Assembly (NCBI RefSeq): GCF_036373705.1
Contig: NC_089852.1
Span: 552,501-616,500, forward strand
Source: Amia ocellicauda
Lineage: Eukaryota > Chordata > Actinopteri > Amiiformes > Amiidae
Direction of reading: 5' to 3'
Length of the DNA stretch: 64,000 nucleotides
The notes under the pieces were generated by a model, which did not search any database, was not told the origin of the DNA, and saw nothing but the letters and a program-made list of their open reading frames with translations. Positions 46,101 through 57,813 of this stretch are shown in pieces. How positions within the stretch are numbered: position 1 is the first letter of the stretch; every line of letters starts with the position of its first letter. The translations under genes and the position numbers were made by a program.

Positions 46101-49100
46101 AGAATGTGTTTGTGATTTTACTATGACGTTGAGCCGCTCAAAGCCGCTCAGACACAGAGACGGAGAGAGCGGCGGAGGAGAACCCGGGCTGTGTTGTGTG
46201 GGCGGTGACTGTCAGACACCAGTCTTTAGTTGTGTGCAGTCATGGTGTTTGCAGCTGTTGCACCACCTTTGCTGGCTTCCCCTTTTCACTGAGAGCAGTG
46301 CAGACTGTCTGAAGGGTTGCCAGTGAAGTAACCACGGCTGGGTTTTGTGTGTTTTGTTCTGCCTAATCAGCGCCATTATCATCCTGTCACACTTAAGCTG
46401 TGAAACAGATTCTGCTGACTCCCTGAATTTGACCCATGATGTAAATTCTCTACACGCACCATGTCCGAACCCCAGCCCGGTCGTTTTAGATGAAGCCGGG
46501 CTGTAGGACCTCGCGGAGTTCATGTCAAAGTCCATCCCGTGAATGTCAACGAGCAGGAAAGACATGTTACCGCTTTAAGAGTCTCTCAACTTTGACGGTT
46601 GTGGGAACACTTCCCAATCCCCCTCTCTGTGCACGAGTGTGAGTGTGTGTGTGTGTCCGTGTCCGTCCCCGATAATGAGCCCATTAAGAAGCAGAGAAAG
46701 CCAGGCGCTGCGGGGAATCAACTAGCCTGTATGAATAAGAGGAGACGCATCCTCTCTGGCAGCAGTGTTGTTTTTGTGTTTGGTTTTTTGCTGTCGTTGC
46801 GTGAGACGCAGAGATCGGACCCCTGGACCACACGGCCCTGGGGAGGCACTAGTCGTAGCCAGTTTGTATTCGTTTGCGTTGGTGTCGATGGAGCAAAGGT
46901 TGCTGTCTGTCCCCGGCGTGGGCTGAACCTTGCCCTGGCAGGGAGGGCTGCTTTATCAGTGCCCTGGCTTTGAGTCCATCTCTGGAAACGGATTAGATTA
47001 GCTGCTATTATTAGTATTATTTCCAACTATAAAAGACTCGAGTTTGGTCTGTTTCACTGCAGTGCACAGCGAGTGGACAAGTGCAGACTTGACGAGTGGA
47101 GCCCCAGGTATGAGCTAACGGGAGGCGGGGCAAAGAGAAGTCGCAGTAACACAGTAGCAGTGTGTAGTACACAAGCACACAGGAGCATCAGGATGCAGAT
47201 TAATGAAGTGCCTATTTAAAGTGCATCTCTCCCCGTGTCGCAGGGCGCGGTGAAGAGGACGGAGCTCTACGAGTTCCACCGGGCGCAGGGCGGGCGGATG
47301 GTGGAGTTCGCTGGGTGGAGCATGCCGGTGCAGTACCGCGACAGCCACATCGCCTCGCACCTGCACACCCGGCAGCACTGCTCCATGTTCGATGTCAGCC
47401 ACATGCTGCAGGTATGACAGACACACACTCACTGACACACATACACAGACACACTGACGCTGCAGGTATGACAGATACACACACACACAAGCTGCAGTTA
47501 CGACACACACACAGACATGCTACAGGTATGACAAACACACATACACAGACACAGACACACTGACGCTGCAGGTACGACAGACACACACACACACACACAA
47601 GCTGCAGTTACGACACACACAGACAGACCCACAGACACACACCCACACACACACACTACAGGTACGACACACACACACAGTCACCCTGCAGGTACAGTAC
47701 ACAGACTGGTCCACATCACCCAGGCCATCAGAGTTTTAAGAAACAAAAAAACAACCCAAATGAGTTTGTCGTCTCTCACTCCTCCTGGTGATGTTGACAC
47801 CAGGGCTTGATTGAGTTAAGAATTTGCCACAGATACAGTATAATGAATTAATTACACGCCAGTTGCAGCCCAGTCTTGCCCACCTCCTGTACCACAGGGA
47901 CCCTCTTTTGGTTGTTTTCGCTTCAAGGCCATTATCATATAAATAAATCATATTTAATATTATGATTATTTAATCCGTATTTAATTAGTCTTTGTATAAT
48001 ATAGCGCCTTTACTGAGGAATTGCTGCTTTATAGAGAGAACGTAAACGGGAAATAAGTCCCTGTTTAAATGAAGCTCATATATGGGGAAGTCTCATTGCA
48101 CAGGTACTGCTTCTTGGAGTTTAAATGTGGAAGTGAGCACAACAAAGTGGCTTCTGCACTGAACAGCAGCCTGCCAGGCTGTGGGGGGGGCTCTGTGCAG
48201 GAGGGTCCCTGACCCCTGACCCTAGCTGAGCTGAACGCCTTGTGTTTTGCTGCAGACCAAGATCCATGGCAAGGACAGAGTGCGGTTCATGGAGTCTCTG
48301 ATCGTGGGGGACATCGCAGAGCTGAAGGACAACCAGGTATGGAGTGAATTCAAAATGTGACCGAGCGTGATTTCGGGGTGCAGGGACAGCTAGGGATGGT
48401 CTGTGGGCTGCGATCAGGGTGTTTAAATAAAGAGTCATTTAGCAAAAGTGCACATTTTAATGAAGTGATGAAATGAGTTATGTCGTGGCTCTGGCTGGGG
48501 TTCGAGCACCAGTGAACTGCGGCTCTCGAACGGTCCGGGTTGCGTTTCACTGAGTGAACTGAATCGGGTGTAGAGATGCACTGGGTTGGCTTGACATCAT
48601 GGTCTTGGGTAGGACCAGGGTTTAGGCTGTCATCCTGGTGTCTCGCCCTCCCTCACTTTGCTTCGCCTCTCTCTCCCTCTCTCCCTCCCTCTCTCCGTCC
48701 ACAGGGCACCTTGTCTCTCTTCACCAACGAGAAGGGGGGGATCATAGATGACCTGATCGTGACCAGGACGGACCAGGGCTACCTGTACGTGGTGTCCAAT
48801 GCCGGCTGCTCGGAGAAGGACTCAGCCCACATGCAGGTGAGCCCACGGAGCACGTGGCCGCAGTGAAGCTTGACCCCGTTTAGACGCGACCTCCTGAGGG
48901 AGAGAGCCTGCGATGCCCATTCACTAAGTGTGTCGTTTCTCTCAGGACCGGCTGAAGGAATTTCAGTCCGCGGGTCACGACGCCTCGCTGGAGTTTCTGG
49001 ACGAGAGTCTGATCGCGCTGCAGGGTGAGTGTCTCGTGCCGAGGGGTGAGCGTCTCTGGGTGAGCGTCTCTGGGTGAGTGTCTCGCGACGTCCCTGTGGG

Positions 49101-50438
49101 GTGGCCGTCCCCGGGGTCAGAGGGAAGCTACTTAGTCCCTACTTTTCTTTTTCCTTTTCTTCAGTCTTTACTTTATTTCCTCTAATATACATATATAATT
49201 AATAATATATAATGTGAACTTTGTCCCCTGTGGGTCTCCGTAGGTCCCTCCATGTCTCGGGTCCTTCAGCCAGGGTTGTCTGATGACCTGAGCAAGCTGA
49301 CCTTCATGACCAGCGTCGTGACCACCGTGTTCGGGATTCCCGGGTGCCGAGTGACACGCTGTGGTTACACGGGGGAGGACGGCGTGGAGGCGAGTCTGTC
49401 TGTCCCTCCATTCGTCTGTTTGCCTCTCTCTCTCCCTGTCCCTCAGTGTATCAGTCTCTATCCATCTGTGTGTCCATCTGTCCGTCCCTCTGTGACGCCG
49501 CTCTGCTCCCACAGGTCTCGGTGCCGCGGGCGTCCGTGGTGGTGCTGGCGGAGAGGCTGCTGGGAGACGGCGAGGTCAGGCTGGCGGGGCTGGGGGCGAG
49601 GGACAGTCTGCGGCTGGAGGCGGGGCTCTGTCTGTACGGCAGCGACATCGACGAGACCACCACCCCCGTGGAGGCCAGCCTGGTGTGGACTATAGGTGCT
49701 TGCCTTGACCTTCACCTCCATCATAGTCAACTCCCTGTGCCTCCGCATAGTCTTCTTCATATCCTTATATATTGAATACATCTATACTGCGGTACATGAC
49801 TCCCGGGGGCCCCAGGGCCACTATTCCCAATACAGACTGAGGGATAGAGATTGGACCGATACAGGCTGACCCCCCCTCATCCCTCTCGGCAGGGAAGCGG
49901 CGGCGCGCGGCGATGGACTTCCCCGGGGCAGCGGTGGTGGTGCCACAGATCAAGGCCAAGCCGCGGAGGAGGCGGGTGGGGCTGCTGTCCACAGGCCCCC
50001 CCGTCCGCCAGCACACCCCCATCCTGAGCCCTGACGGCCAGGTCATCGGTGAGTCGAACCCTCCGGCGCCGTCCGCCTCTGCATGTTCCTGTGTGTGTAC
50101 GTGTGCACTGAGAGTTCACTAGTGTGTGTGTCTCTCTCTCTCTCTCTCTCTGTGCTCCTTTTCTTCTTCCCTCCATCCTTGTCTCTCATTTTCTCTCCCC
50201 TCCCTCTTGCATCCTCTTCCACACTCGTCTCTCCTCTCTCCTCCCTCTCTCAGGGGAGGTGACCAGCGGCTGCCCCTCACCCTGCCTGAAACAGAACATT
50301 GCCATGGGGTATGTGGAGGCGGCATTCAGCAAGGTGGGCACCGCGGTGCGCGTGGAGGTGAGGAAGAGGCCGGTGGACGCCGTGGTCAGCCGCATGCCCT
50401 TTGTGTCCACTCACTACTACACCGGCCAGGGGAATTGA
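40132..50438 (+). CDS. amt: Aminomethyltransferase, T-protein of the glycine cleavage system (mitochondrial)
   Basis: Nine exons: 40132-40245, 47244-47411, 48256-48336, 48705-48836, 48946-49024, 49244-49389, 49515-49695, 49893-50048, 50254-50438. All phases agree and give 413 residues (human 403). The Arg-rich N-terminus ([20 protein letters not shown]) is a mitochondrial presequence. Family blocks include [26 protein letters not shown] (folate-site catalytic Asp region), [30 protein letters not shown] and [16 protein letters not shown]. The enzyme takes the aminomethyl group from H-protein and, with tetrahydrofolate, releases ammonia and forms 5,10-methylene-THF. Intron 6 uses a GC donor. 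Intron 1 is swollen by a 5.4-kb minisatellite. Confidence 0.97.
40275..45640. repeat. 5.4-kb minisatellite in amt intron 1
   Basis: The whole block is built from gttacacagggtacagtgtg joined by short (23-base period) or longer (about 32-base period, with an extra tggtgtgtg) spacers, in an irregular order. Spacers end in gag or gtg, giving several unit types. Dividing the length by the unit sizes suggests close to 200 units. Larger blocks are repeated too: 43260-44130 recurs about 1097 bases downstream, and 42350-42610 about 380 bases downstream. Cys/Val-rich open frames inside are by-products. Confidence 0.97.
45823..45902. repeat. Dispersed palindromic motif, copy 2
   Basis: ggctccaccagtgggatcg, then ctgcagatctgtgcagaac and tgcgggaatctgc. 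Best preserved of the three copies. It lies just beyond the amt intron 1 minisatellite. Confidence 0.6.
45905..47243. other. Remainder of amt intron 1
   Basis: Nothing coding is supported between the minisatellite and exon 2. Mixed-composition DNA with a (GT)n patch near 46640. Confidence 0.6.
47400..47700 (+). repeat. Tandem repeat copying the amt exon 2 splice donor
   Basis: The exon-2/intron-2 junction ctgcaggtatgacag (exon ends 47411) recurs within the intron at about 47460, 47565 and 47687. Variants ctacaggtatgac and ctgcagttacgac occur at about 47520, 47493, 47603 and 47657. They are separated by (CA)n runs, giving a cluster of decoy donor sites. Confidence 0.85.
49021..49080 (+). repeat. 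Short tandem repeat copying the amt exon 5 splice donor
   Basis: Four copies of gggtgag(t/c)gtctc, the first of which is the authentic donor of exon 5 (exon ends 49024). Confidence 0.85.
49390..49514 (+). other. GC-AG intron 6 of amt
   Basis: Exon 6 must end at ...GEDGVE and exon 7 begin VSVP to keep the conserved frame. The base pair after the exon is GC (gcgagt), not GT. The rest of the donor (ag|gcgagt) is otherwise strong, as expected of GC-AG introns. Confidence 0.8.
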
Positions 50439-52810
50439 CCCCTGACCTCTGGCCCTTGACCCCTGACCCCGGCCCACTGACTCCACCCCCAGTGCCTTCC
50501 CCTTCCACTTCAGCCCTGACGCCTGGCGGAGTGTGTTATTGACTGGTGTGCCAACAGAGGGCAGTCATGGCTGGGGTCCTGAGGACAGGCACGTTTACAA
50601 CAGTCTAACCTAATACTGATCATTCTGTTTGTCTTCTTTTCTATATTTGCTTTCAAAATATATCATTTACGTATCAGAACTTGGTCCAAATTTGCCAAAA
50701 CAGAAACAAACTACTTCATGTTGTAGAAACCAGGACGTGTTTGTTTTGTTAACCACTACCTAGTAATCGGGCATCCTTACAGCCGTGGCCCCAGCCTCTT
50801 TATGTGGAAGATCTAAGAAATAAATAATCAGATCTACCTGATGTTTGCCCAAAGGCTTGCGCTCTACACTGCCGTGTTGTCGAGGGCGGGGGGATTGGTG
50901 CGTATCGGTTACACGTCCTGGGAGATCACGGTTGACAGGTTGGGGCCACTGCCTTCCAGGATTGTGACCTGACTGTAATTGTTGAATTGTCTGGCGTGGT
51001 TTTGCATTCCCTTCCTGGTCTGTTGTGCGTTACCCACAGAGACGGCTGATCAGTGGAGAAGCTTCAGCTCAGTGTCTCCAGAAACCCTTTTACTGGTGTT
51101 AATTACCAACCGCCCCCTACTGATAACATTATCAATTACAGCAACACACCTGTCTGCCTTGAATTCACTCGATCATCTCCTGCCAAAAAAGAGCCGAAAC
51201 TAAAGCAGGTTCATAGATTTCTGTTTGTTTGTTTCTTACTTTCAATCTAGATTAATTGATCTGACTAACGTGACTAAACGTGTTCGAAATCAATAACGGA
51301 GAGATGCGCTGTGGAACTGTGACGAGTTATTCTGATATGTATTTTTATAGATTTTCTGGTGTCGACCGTGTTACAGCTGTAAACGCAATTTGTGTTGTGT
51401 GCAAACCCTTAACCAGGTTATAAAGATTCTTCCTGGGGCCAGGGAAGTAAAATCGGACAGTGAAACAAAGTCCTTGCCGTTCTGTAGAAACCGCGTGGAT
51501 TAGTGTGACTCACTGACCTGCCCTGTGCAGCGATTCATGTACAGTAGCGCCGAACCGCATGAAACATGACTCAGGGCGTCCCTGCTCTTCATTGTTCGCC
51601 GTAAACCCAGCTCTTTTGTGTTTCGGTTGCAGACGGGACTGTGCGCTTGCAGATCCTGTTCTCCTGCAATTGCCAGCGAGGCTGCTGACGCATTGTAGTT
51701 TAAGAGTCGATTGTTTCTGTGCAGGTGCTCGCGATTGCCCTCAACCTCCGATTAAAGGGGACTTTACCAAGTGTGAATCCTATAGCAATTTTTCAGTTTT
51801 ATAATGATTTACTGAATAAAAAAAAAAATACAGCACCACACCTTTCGCACTTTACTCTTAACTGATCCTATTTTTCCCCAATGAGTTTGCTTTGCTGCCA
51901 GTTAACTTCGGTAGAACTGTGTTGTCATTTTCCTTTTTACGAAAACAAACAAGCTATCCTGTGTAAGCGGTACACGGTGCTCTCTGGACGCGGTCTGGCT
52001 TTCACTCAGGATCGATAGAAAACCCTGGCTGCTGTCAGATAACCTTCAGTCGTGTCGTCCCTGTCAGGGGATCTGCTGACGTGAAAGCCGATCTGATCGT
52101 GTCTTACGAAGAAATCGAGAGAAGAATGCAAGTGAGGGCAATGATGAGGGCCGGGGAGGTTGTGGATGATAAAGAGTGAGGTGCCACTGGACAGGAGCGC
52201 TGTGCCCAGTAATAAAGTGAGTCCCCCATGTCAGGAAATCCATTAATTTCCACTGTGGCTATGAGCTCGTCTCGACAGCAACAAACCGGTTGAACAGGCG
52301 TTGTGACATCATTGTGTTTTGTGTGACTGAAATGGTGTACGGTCCTGAACTGATCCTATCTCTGTATCCTACCTACATTGAGTTTATTTTCTGTGTTTCT
52401 AACATGTTGTTTTTTAATCTAATAAAGACAACATTTTTAGAAGTGGTTATGGTTTTGGTTTTACTTTTGAAATAAAAGCCATTCATTTAATCATCAGTCA
52501 TAATAAAGTGTCCCTTTTAAGCATGACTGCTAATGATTTATTGAAGTTGACTAAAACGTTTAATATGTAACAAACACACATGAATCCATTAAAAGGCAAC
52601 ACAATCACTATCAAAACGCAATCTCTGTTTCTGGTTTGGTCAGTTTGTTTCATGATTGTCTGAAATGGGGTTTAAATCAGTCCAACAACCAGGAAGCGTC
52701 GCGACAGGAACGAAAAACACAAAGCGGCTCCCGACGTCAATCCCGTCACTCTTACGTCACGCAGGTTAAAGACGCCGCTGTTACTGGGTTGTTTAGCGGA
52801 GACTGCCTTT
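50439..52810. other. amt 3' flank and intergenic DNA
   Basis: No supported gene. Unique-looking sequence of mixed composition with an A run near 51820. Confidence 0.55.
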
Positions 52811-52814
52811 CACA

Positions 52815-53455
52815 TGCCGCAGAACTGCACATACCAGTCATCCCATTGGTGGAGCAGCGCAGAACTGCGGAAATCTGCGCCACACGAATGCGACCACAGT
52901 TCACTGGTGCCGTTCCGGCCGCCTCTCTGCACGCCGGGAATTGTAGTCTCGATCACGGCGGCTTCCCCGGGCGCATCACCCGTGAGCCCCGTTTGGCAAA
53001 CCACAACTCCCAGAAGCGCCCGCGCCGGGGCCTTTGTGAAGCCGGCGTGTGCTGCGCGCCGCGTCGTCACTGAGGAGAAGATGGTGGAGTTTGCGGCAGC
53101 AACGTGCACGATCCTCCGTCCCAAACTCCTCGAAAAGCATCTGCCCTCGCAGCCCGGCATTCGGTACCGGCTACCCGGAGACAACCACAGATAATACCGC
53201 GTTCGAAGCGGGAAGAGAGCCCCCAAACCCGCAGGCGAGCGCACGGTCGAGGCCACACGTCTGGCTCGCTTCCCCGGAGCGGCGCGTCGTGACCCGGTTG
53301 GCGGGGGAGCCGGAGGTCCGGTCGGGGACAGAGGCGCACGGAGAGGAGGGCTCCGGTCCGGCCGCCGTCAGGGGGCACCTCCACCCCCAACACCCTCCCC
53401 TCCTGCCCGGCACCGGTGACAGCGAGGCCGAGAGGGAGACGGCGGGTCTGGCGCC
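52815..53455 (+). promoter_or_regulatory. ifrd2 CpG-rich promoter and 5' UTR with ZNF143-like sites
   Basis: CpG-dense sequence directly upstream of the ifrd2 start. It contains two ZNF143/SBS-like sites: reverse strand at 52931-52950 (gactacaattcccgg) and forward strand at 53000-53019 (ccacaactcccagaagc). An inverted CCAAT box (attggtgg) lies at about 52845, inside copy 3 of the dispersed palindromic motif (52815-52882). Confidence 0.6.
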
Positions 53456-56400
53456 ATGCCGAGGAACAAGAAGGGGAAGCGCGGCTCGGGCAGCCGGGGT
53501 GAGTCGACACGCCAGCAGCCGGTCGGGTGTTTTTAAATGCATTTCCTGCACCCTTTTAAGCCGTGTTGGTACACGTAAACAATGGCGGCCCGCACAAGTT
53601 GACCGAGCCGGGACACGGGAGTGCAGGTCGAGGAAGCGGCTCCATATGGGCGCTGAAGCCGGGGGAGGGTTTACTCCGCTGGGAGAGGCTGGGGTCTGGA
53701 GGGGGCCTTCAGTGACGCGTGTTAGTCCGGGTGGGTTAATGGGAGCAGATGTCGGTTTTCAACCCAAAAAGGCAGCGCTTTTACCTGTTGCTGGACAGCG
53801 TCAGGTGTCCGTGACGTAGGGACGTACTCGCGGTGGGCTGCAGTGTGAGGGTCGGCCAGCGATTGAAATGTGACCGTGATTGGATTAATCAGCCGCCGCG
53901 GAAAGTATAACAAGGGATAAGTGCATGGACCCCCCGGCCGTGTTTTCAGTCCTTCAGTGAGACTATTGATCAGTGCCCTGCCGCTCAATGACGGGCGCAT
54001 AGGCGGATGACTAGCTGACCTCTGGATTGCATTGGACGCATTTCTAGTAAGTCCTCTCGCCAGCCTTAAAGCCCCAGTCCTGGGTGTCGAGGGGGAGTTT
54101 TTCAGGATCACATGCCACTCGTGTAATATCTGCACTGTCTCCCTGTGCGCATCACAGCGGGCTGGGTCTGTGCACTGTCGATAAGATAGACCTGGGCCGA
54201 TTGCGAGAGTGTAGTAAAGTCGGAGTAGGTCAGGTTTGGCACATGCTCGCTGTGTTGCCCCCGGGCAGCCCCTCACAGGGGGGGCACTGCACTGTATTGG
54301 CATTGAATGGCCGATGGCGTCCGATTGTTCCAGTTTTTGGAAGTGTGGTGCAGAAATGCATCTTTCTGCTGGTGCAAACGTTTTGATTTGTGTGTTGGTG
54401 TCTATAGGAATGTCCAAAAGCACTGTTCTGTGTATTCTTCATTATTATGAAATGACAGGTTTGAAAATGACCAACAACAATGAAACTGCAGCGGGAGGCT
54501 TTTGTCATACATGGTGCTGAAATAATGAGATGACTCTCTTTCATGGTCGTCTTTCGCCCCCGCTTTGCCGTTTAATGAACAACAGTGGAAGAAAAGACCG
54601 TAAATAAATACTGTTATTTGGTGAAGCCAGATCGATGCTCCATTTTGTAACTGTAATGCAAGCGTCAGTGTCACAGACTCTGCTCATTATACAGAGTGCT
54701 AACAGAGTTCATTTACCCAGGCGCCTGTGCCATGAAAACTGCGCCGTGGAGCAACAGACTCCGTCCACGTACCCATGGGACCTCTGGGGTAACTCGGACA
54801 CGATACCCCTCTGGACACGGGACGGCTTCATGCTGCTGTTCACCTGCTCTGTCTGTGTGTCCCCCTCATCATGGACAGACTCTGGTCTCCGAGTTGCTCC
54901 CTGGGGGACACAGGCGATGTCCACGGGCCACACGTCCCCCAGGGTCCCGTCCACGCGTGTCCAATATTCTCACTCCGCACCGCGCTTGGTTTCGCATGTC
55001 ACCGTTGTTTGAAAGGGTCGTCCGCCTTTGGAGTAACCCGACACGGTACGAGAACAGTCACTTAAAAATCGACCGCAGTGAAGAATGAACTTGTGTGTCC
55101 GTGAACTGAAGCGCGCCGGCCTCGCGTGTGTCGGGGTCCCGCTCTGGTTGTCTTACTGTGTTTTTCTCCCTTGTCTCTCTCGCTGCCCCCCCAGGCTCTC
55201 TGAGACAGGAGCTTCTCCAGCTACAGCTGTCTGCCAAGGCAACGCTGCCCTGTAAAGGTACTGTGGACCCCCCATCCACATCACTGTGTCTTTACCCCCC
55301 TCCTCCTCCTCTGCCTCTTCCTCGTCTCCTCACCGCACGGCTGCCGTTACCGGTCCCATCTCGGCATGACCGGCCCAACCTCCATTCATCCCACTTTGCC
55401 TCCGCCTGCCTGAGCCCCGGCACCCCGTTCCATCTGTGCGCTGCAGTCCACCCCCCCCGCTCTCCCACGCATGAACGGCCATGCTTGCCGACCCCCTGAC
55501 GCTGCATGGCAGACTGCCTGGCCCGGTTCCCCCTGTGTGTCTCGTGGTTTTCATTGTGCTTTCACACCGCACGCTCGTTGACTGTTCTTCGATGGAGCCC
55601 TCCCGCTCGGGCTGGATTGGGTCGGTTCGGTTCGGTTCGGTGGCCTCCTGAGGGGAATGTTGATTTGTTGTTGTTCGGTTCATAGGTACACATGACACCC
55701 TGCCACAACACACTGGACACGACCTCAGTGCCTCTTCACAGACAGCTGTTTGTTTACTCTGGGTCTTGTGTGTAGCAAGCCTAGAGTCCAGTCAAGCTGC
55801 TTCTGAAACACCGACTCTCCACAGGAAGTGCCCTCTGCTCCTGGGCCGGGAGCGGAGATGGGGAGGCCATGGCTACTGTCTGCATCGTCCATGATGTCTG
55901 TAAATACCCGGGGCAGCTCCCTCTCTGGATCTGTTTTTCACCTTCTTGCTACTTGTTTTGTGGAGCCGAGGGCAGCGTTGTGAGTCGGGCCTCAGCTGGG
56001 ATCTGTAGCGGTTCTTGGAAGTGCGGGTTGGGGTCAGCGGGGCCGGCGTGGGAGGCGGCGTCACGTGACCCGGCCCTCTGGCGGGGTCTGCGCCTCGGCA
56101 GAATCTGATCCACAGTCGCCCGATTCCAAATAGCTAAGCTTCCCCAAGAGACCAAGAGATGAAGTGAAACCAGAGTCTCTTCCCTCACATGTGCTTCCTC
56201 AGCCTTTAATTTAAGTGTTTTACTAAATGTATTTGTATTTAATTTTATTAGTTGTCTGTTGCGGAGGCCGAGTTTCGGTTGGGCCCTTCTGTGTGCTTGT
56301 GAGTGAGTGCGGCAGCCTGGCAGTGAACTCTCACCCAGTTACTGAGAGGTCAGGGGAGGTCGTGTGTGTGAGCTTGAGGGATTACAGAGTGCAGTCGTGT

Positions 56401-57779
56401 GATTGGAGGCGTGTTTTGGCGATTGAGGCCGATGCACACATCTATTACTAACGGTGCACGGTAAGCCAGGCTGGACAGCTCGGTGCTCAGAGGAGGTACT
56501 GACCCAGCCCGGACTCGACCACGAGGGAGTCTCGGTTTAACTGCTGGCTGTTACCATCTAAGGATTACAATCGTGACTCTATGTGGCTTCTCTGGTCGGA
56601 TCCCGTCTGAGCCGGCGGTGCGTGGCTTGTGCTGCAGTCGCGGTGCGGGCAGCCAGACGCTCGTGTGTGAGGAGGTGGGGGGCCCGTGTCAGCAGCGTCG
56701 GTAGGGGAGAATAGCCTGGGCTGTTTTTGGAGCCGAGTCCTGTAGATAGATCTCGTGTGACGGACCGATGCAAACAGCTGAGAGAGACCTGCCCCCCTGG
56801 CGTGCCTGGGATGTTGAAACCCAATTCCCTCACTGGCAGAGAGGGCAGAAGCACAGCTGCACACTGTACACACAGTCACTAATACCTTGTCCCTCACCTC
56901 CTCTTTCTCCTTGTCCCTTCCTCTCTCCCACTTCTTCCATTCCCCTTCCTCCTGTCTCTCTCTCTCTCTCTCCCTCTGTCTGGGTCAGGTGTGCGGAACG
57001 GGGTGAAGGTGGAGTCGGGGGCGAGTGACGATGAACTGGCCAGTGAGGTGCTGAGCCACTACAGCAGCGCCAGTGAGGGCGCCTCGGTGCAGGAAGAGGG
57101 CCCTGGTGAGAGACCTGTGCTTTACTGTACTGCACAATACTACACTGTACTACACTACACTCTACTGCACTGCACAATACCGCACTGCACTACTGCACTA
57201 CACTGTGCTGCACTGCACTATACTACATTATACTATACAACACTGTAGTGTACTTGAGCTGCCTCCAGTGCAGGTGTTTTATAAACTCCAGGCCGTTCAC
57301 GTTTTCAGTTTATTCTCGTTTAACAGAACAGAATATATTGTGCAGTGTTTGCTACGATAACAAACAAACCGAAGAACACAACTGAAATGTGGGCTGGTGG
57401 GGCTCTGTGTGTTCACATACGAGACGCACAGAGAGAACAGCCGTGCTCTCGGGTTGGAGCGTGGTGTTCAGTGGGCTGAGTGTCGAGTCTTTCCTGCAGG
57501 CAGTGAGCCCGTGGACGAGCAGAGCGCTCAGGAGGAGGCGGAGGACAAACTGAAGCAATGCATCGACGACCTGATGGATAAGAGGTAGGCTCCCCCGGCC
57601 CGGCCGAGCAATGTACTGGCCCGTCATGCTTGTAGAAGTCGAGGGAATCAGGCAGCGGCGTCTCAGTCCTGGAAACCTGCTGGAAACGGAAAAACCCTCT
57701 TCGGTTACTGACGCACGTTCAGGGTTTTACTTCCTGTTCTCTTCTGTCACATCTCCATCACTCCTCAGTGTATTTTCTT

Positions 57780-57813
<34 letters not shown>

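Noticed and set aside
53049-53819. 256-codon frame over the ifrd2 5' UTR and first intron
   Set aside because: It runs through the ifrd2 exon 1 donor in a different frame. CpG-rich DNA explains its length.
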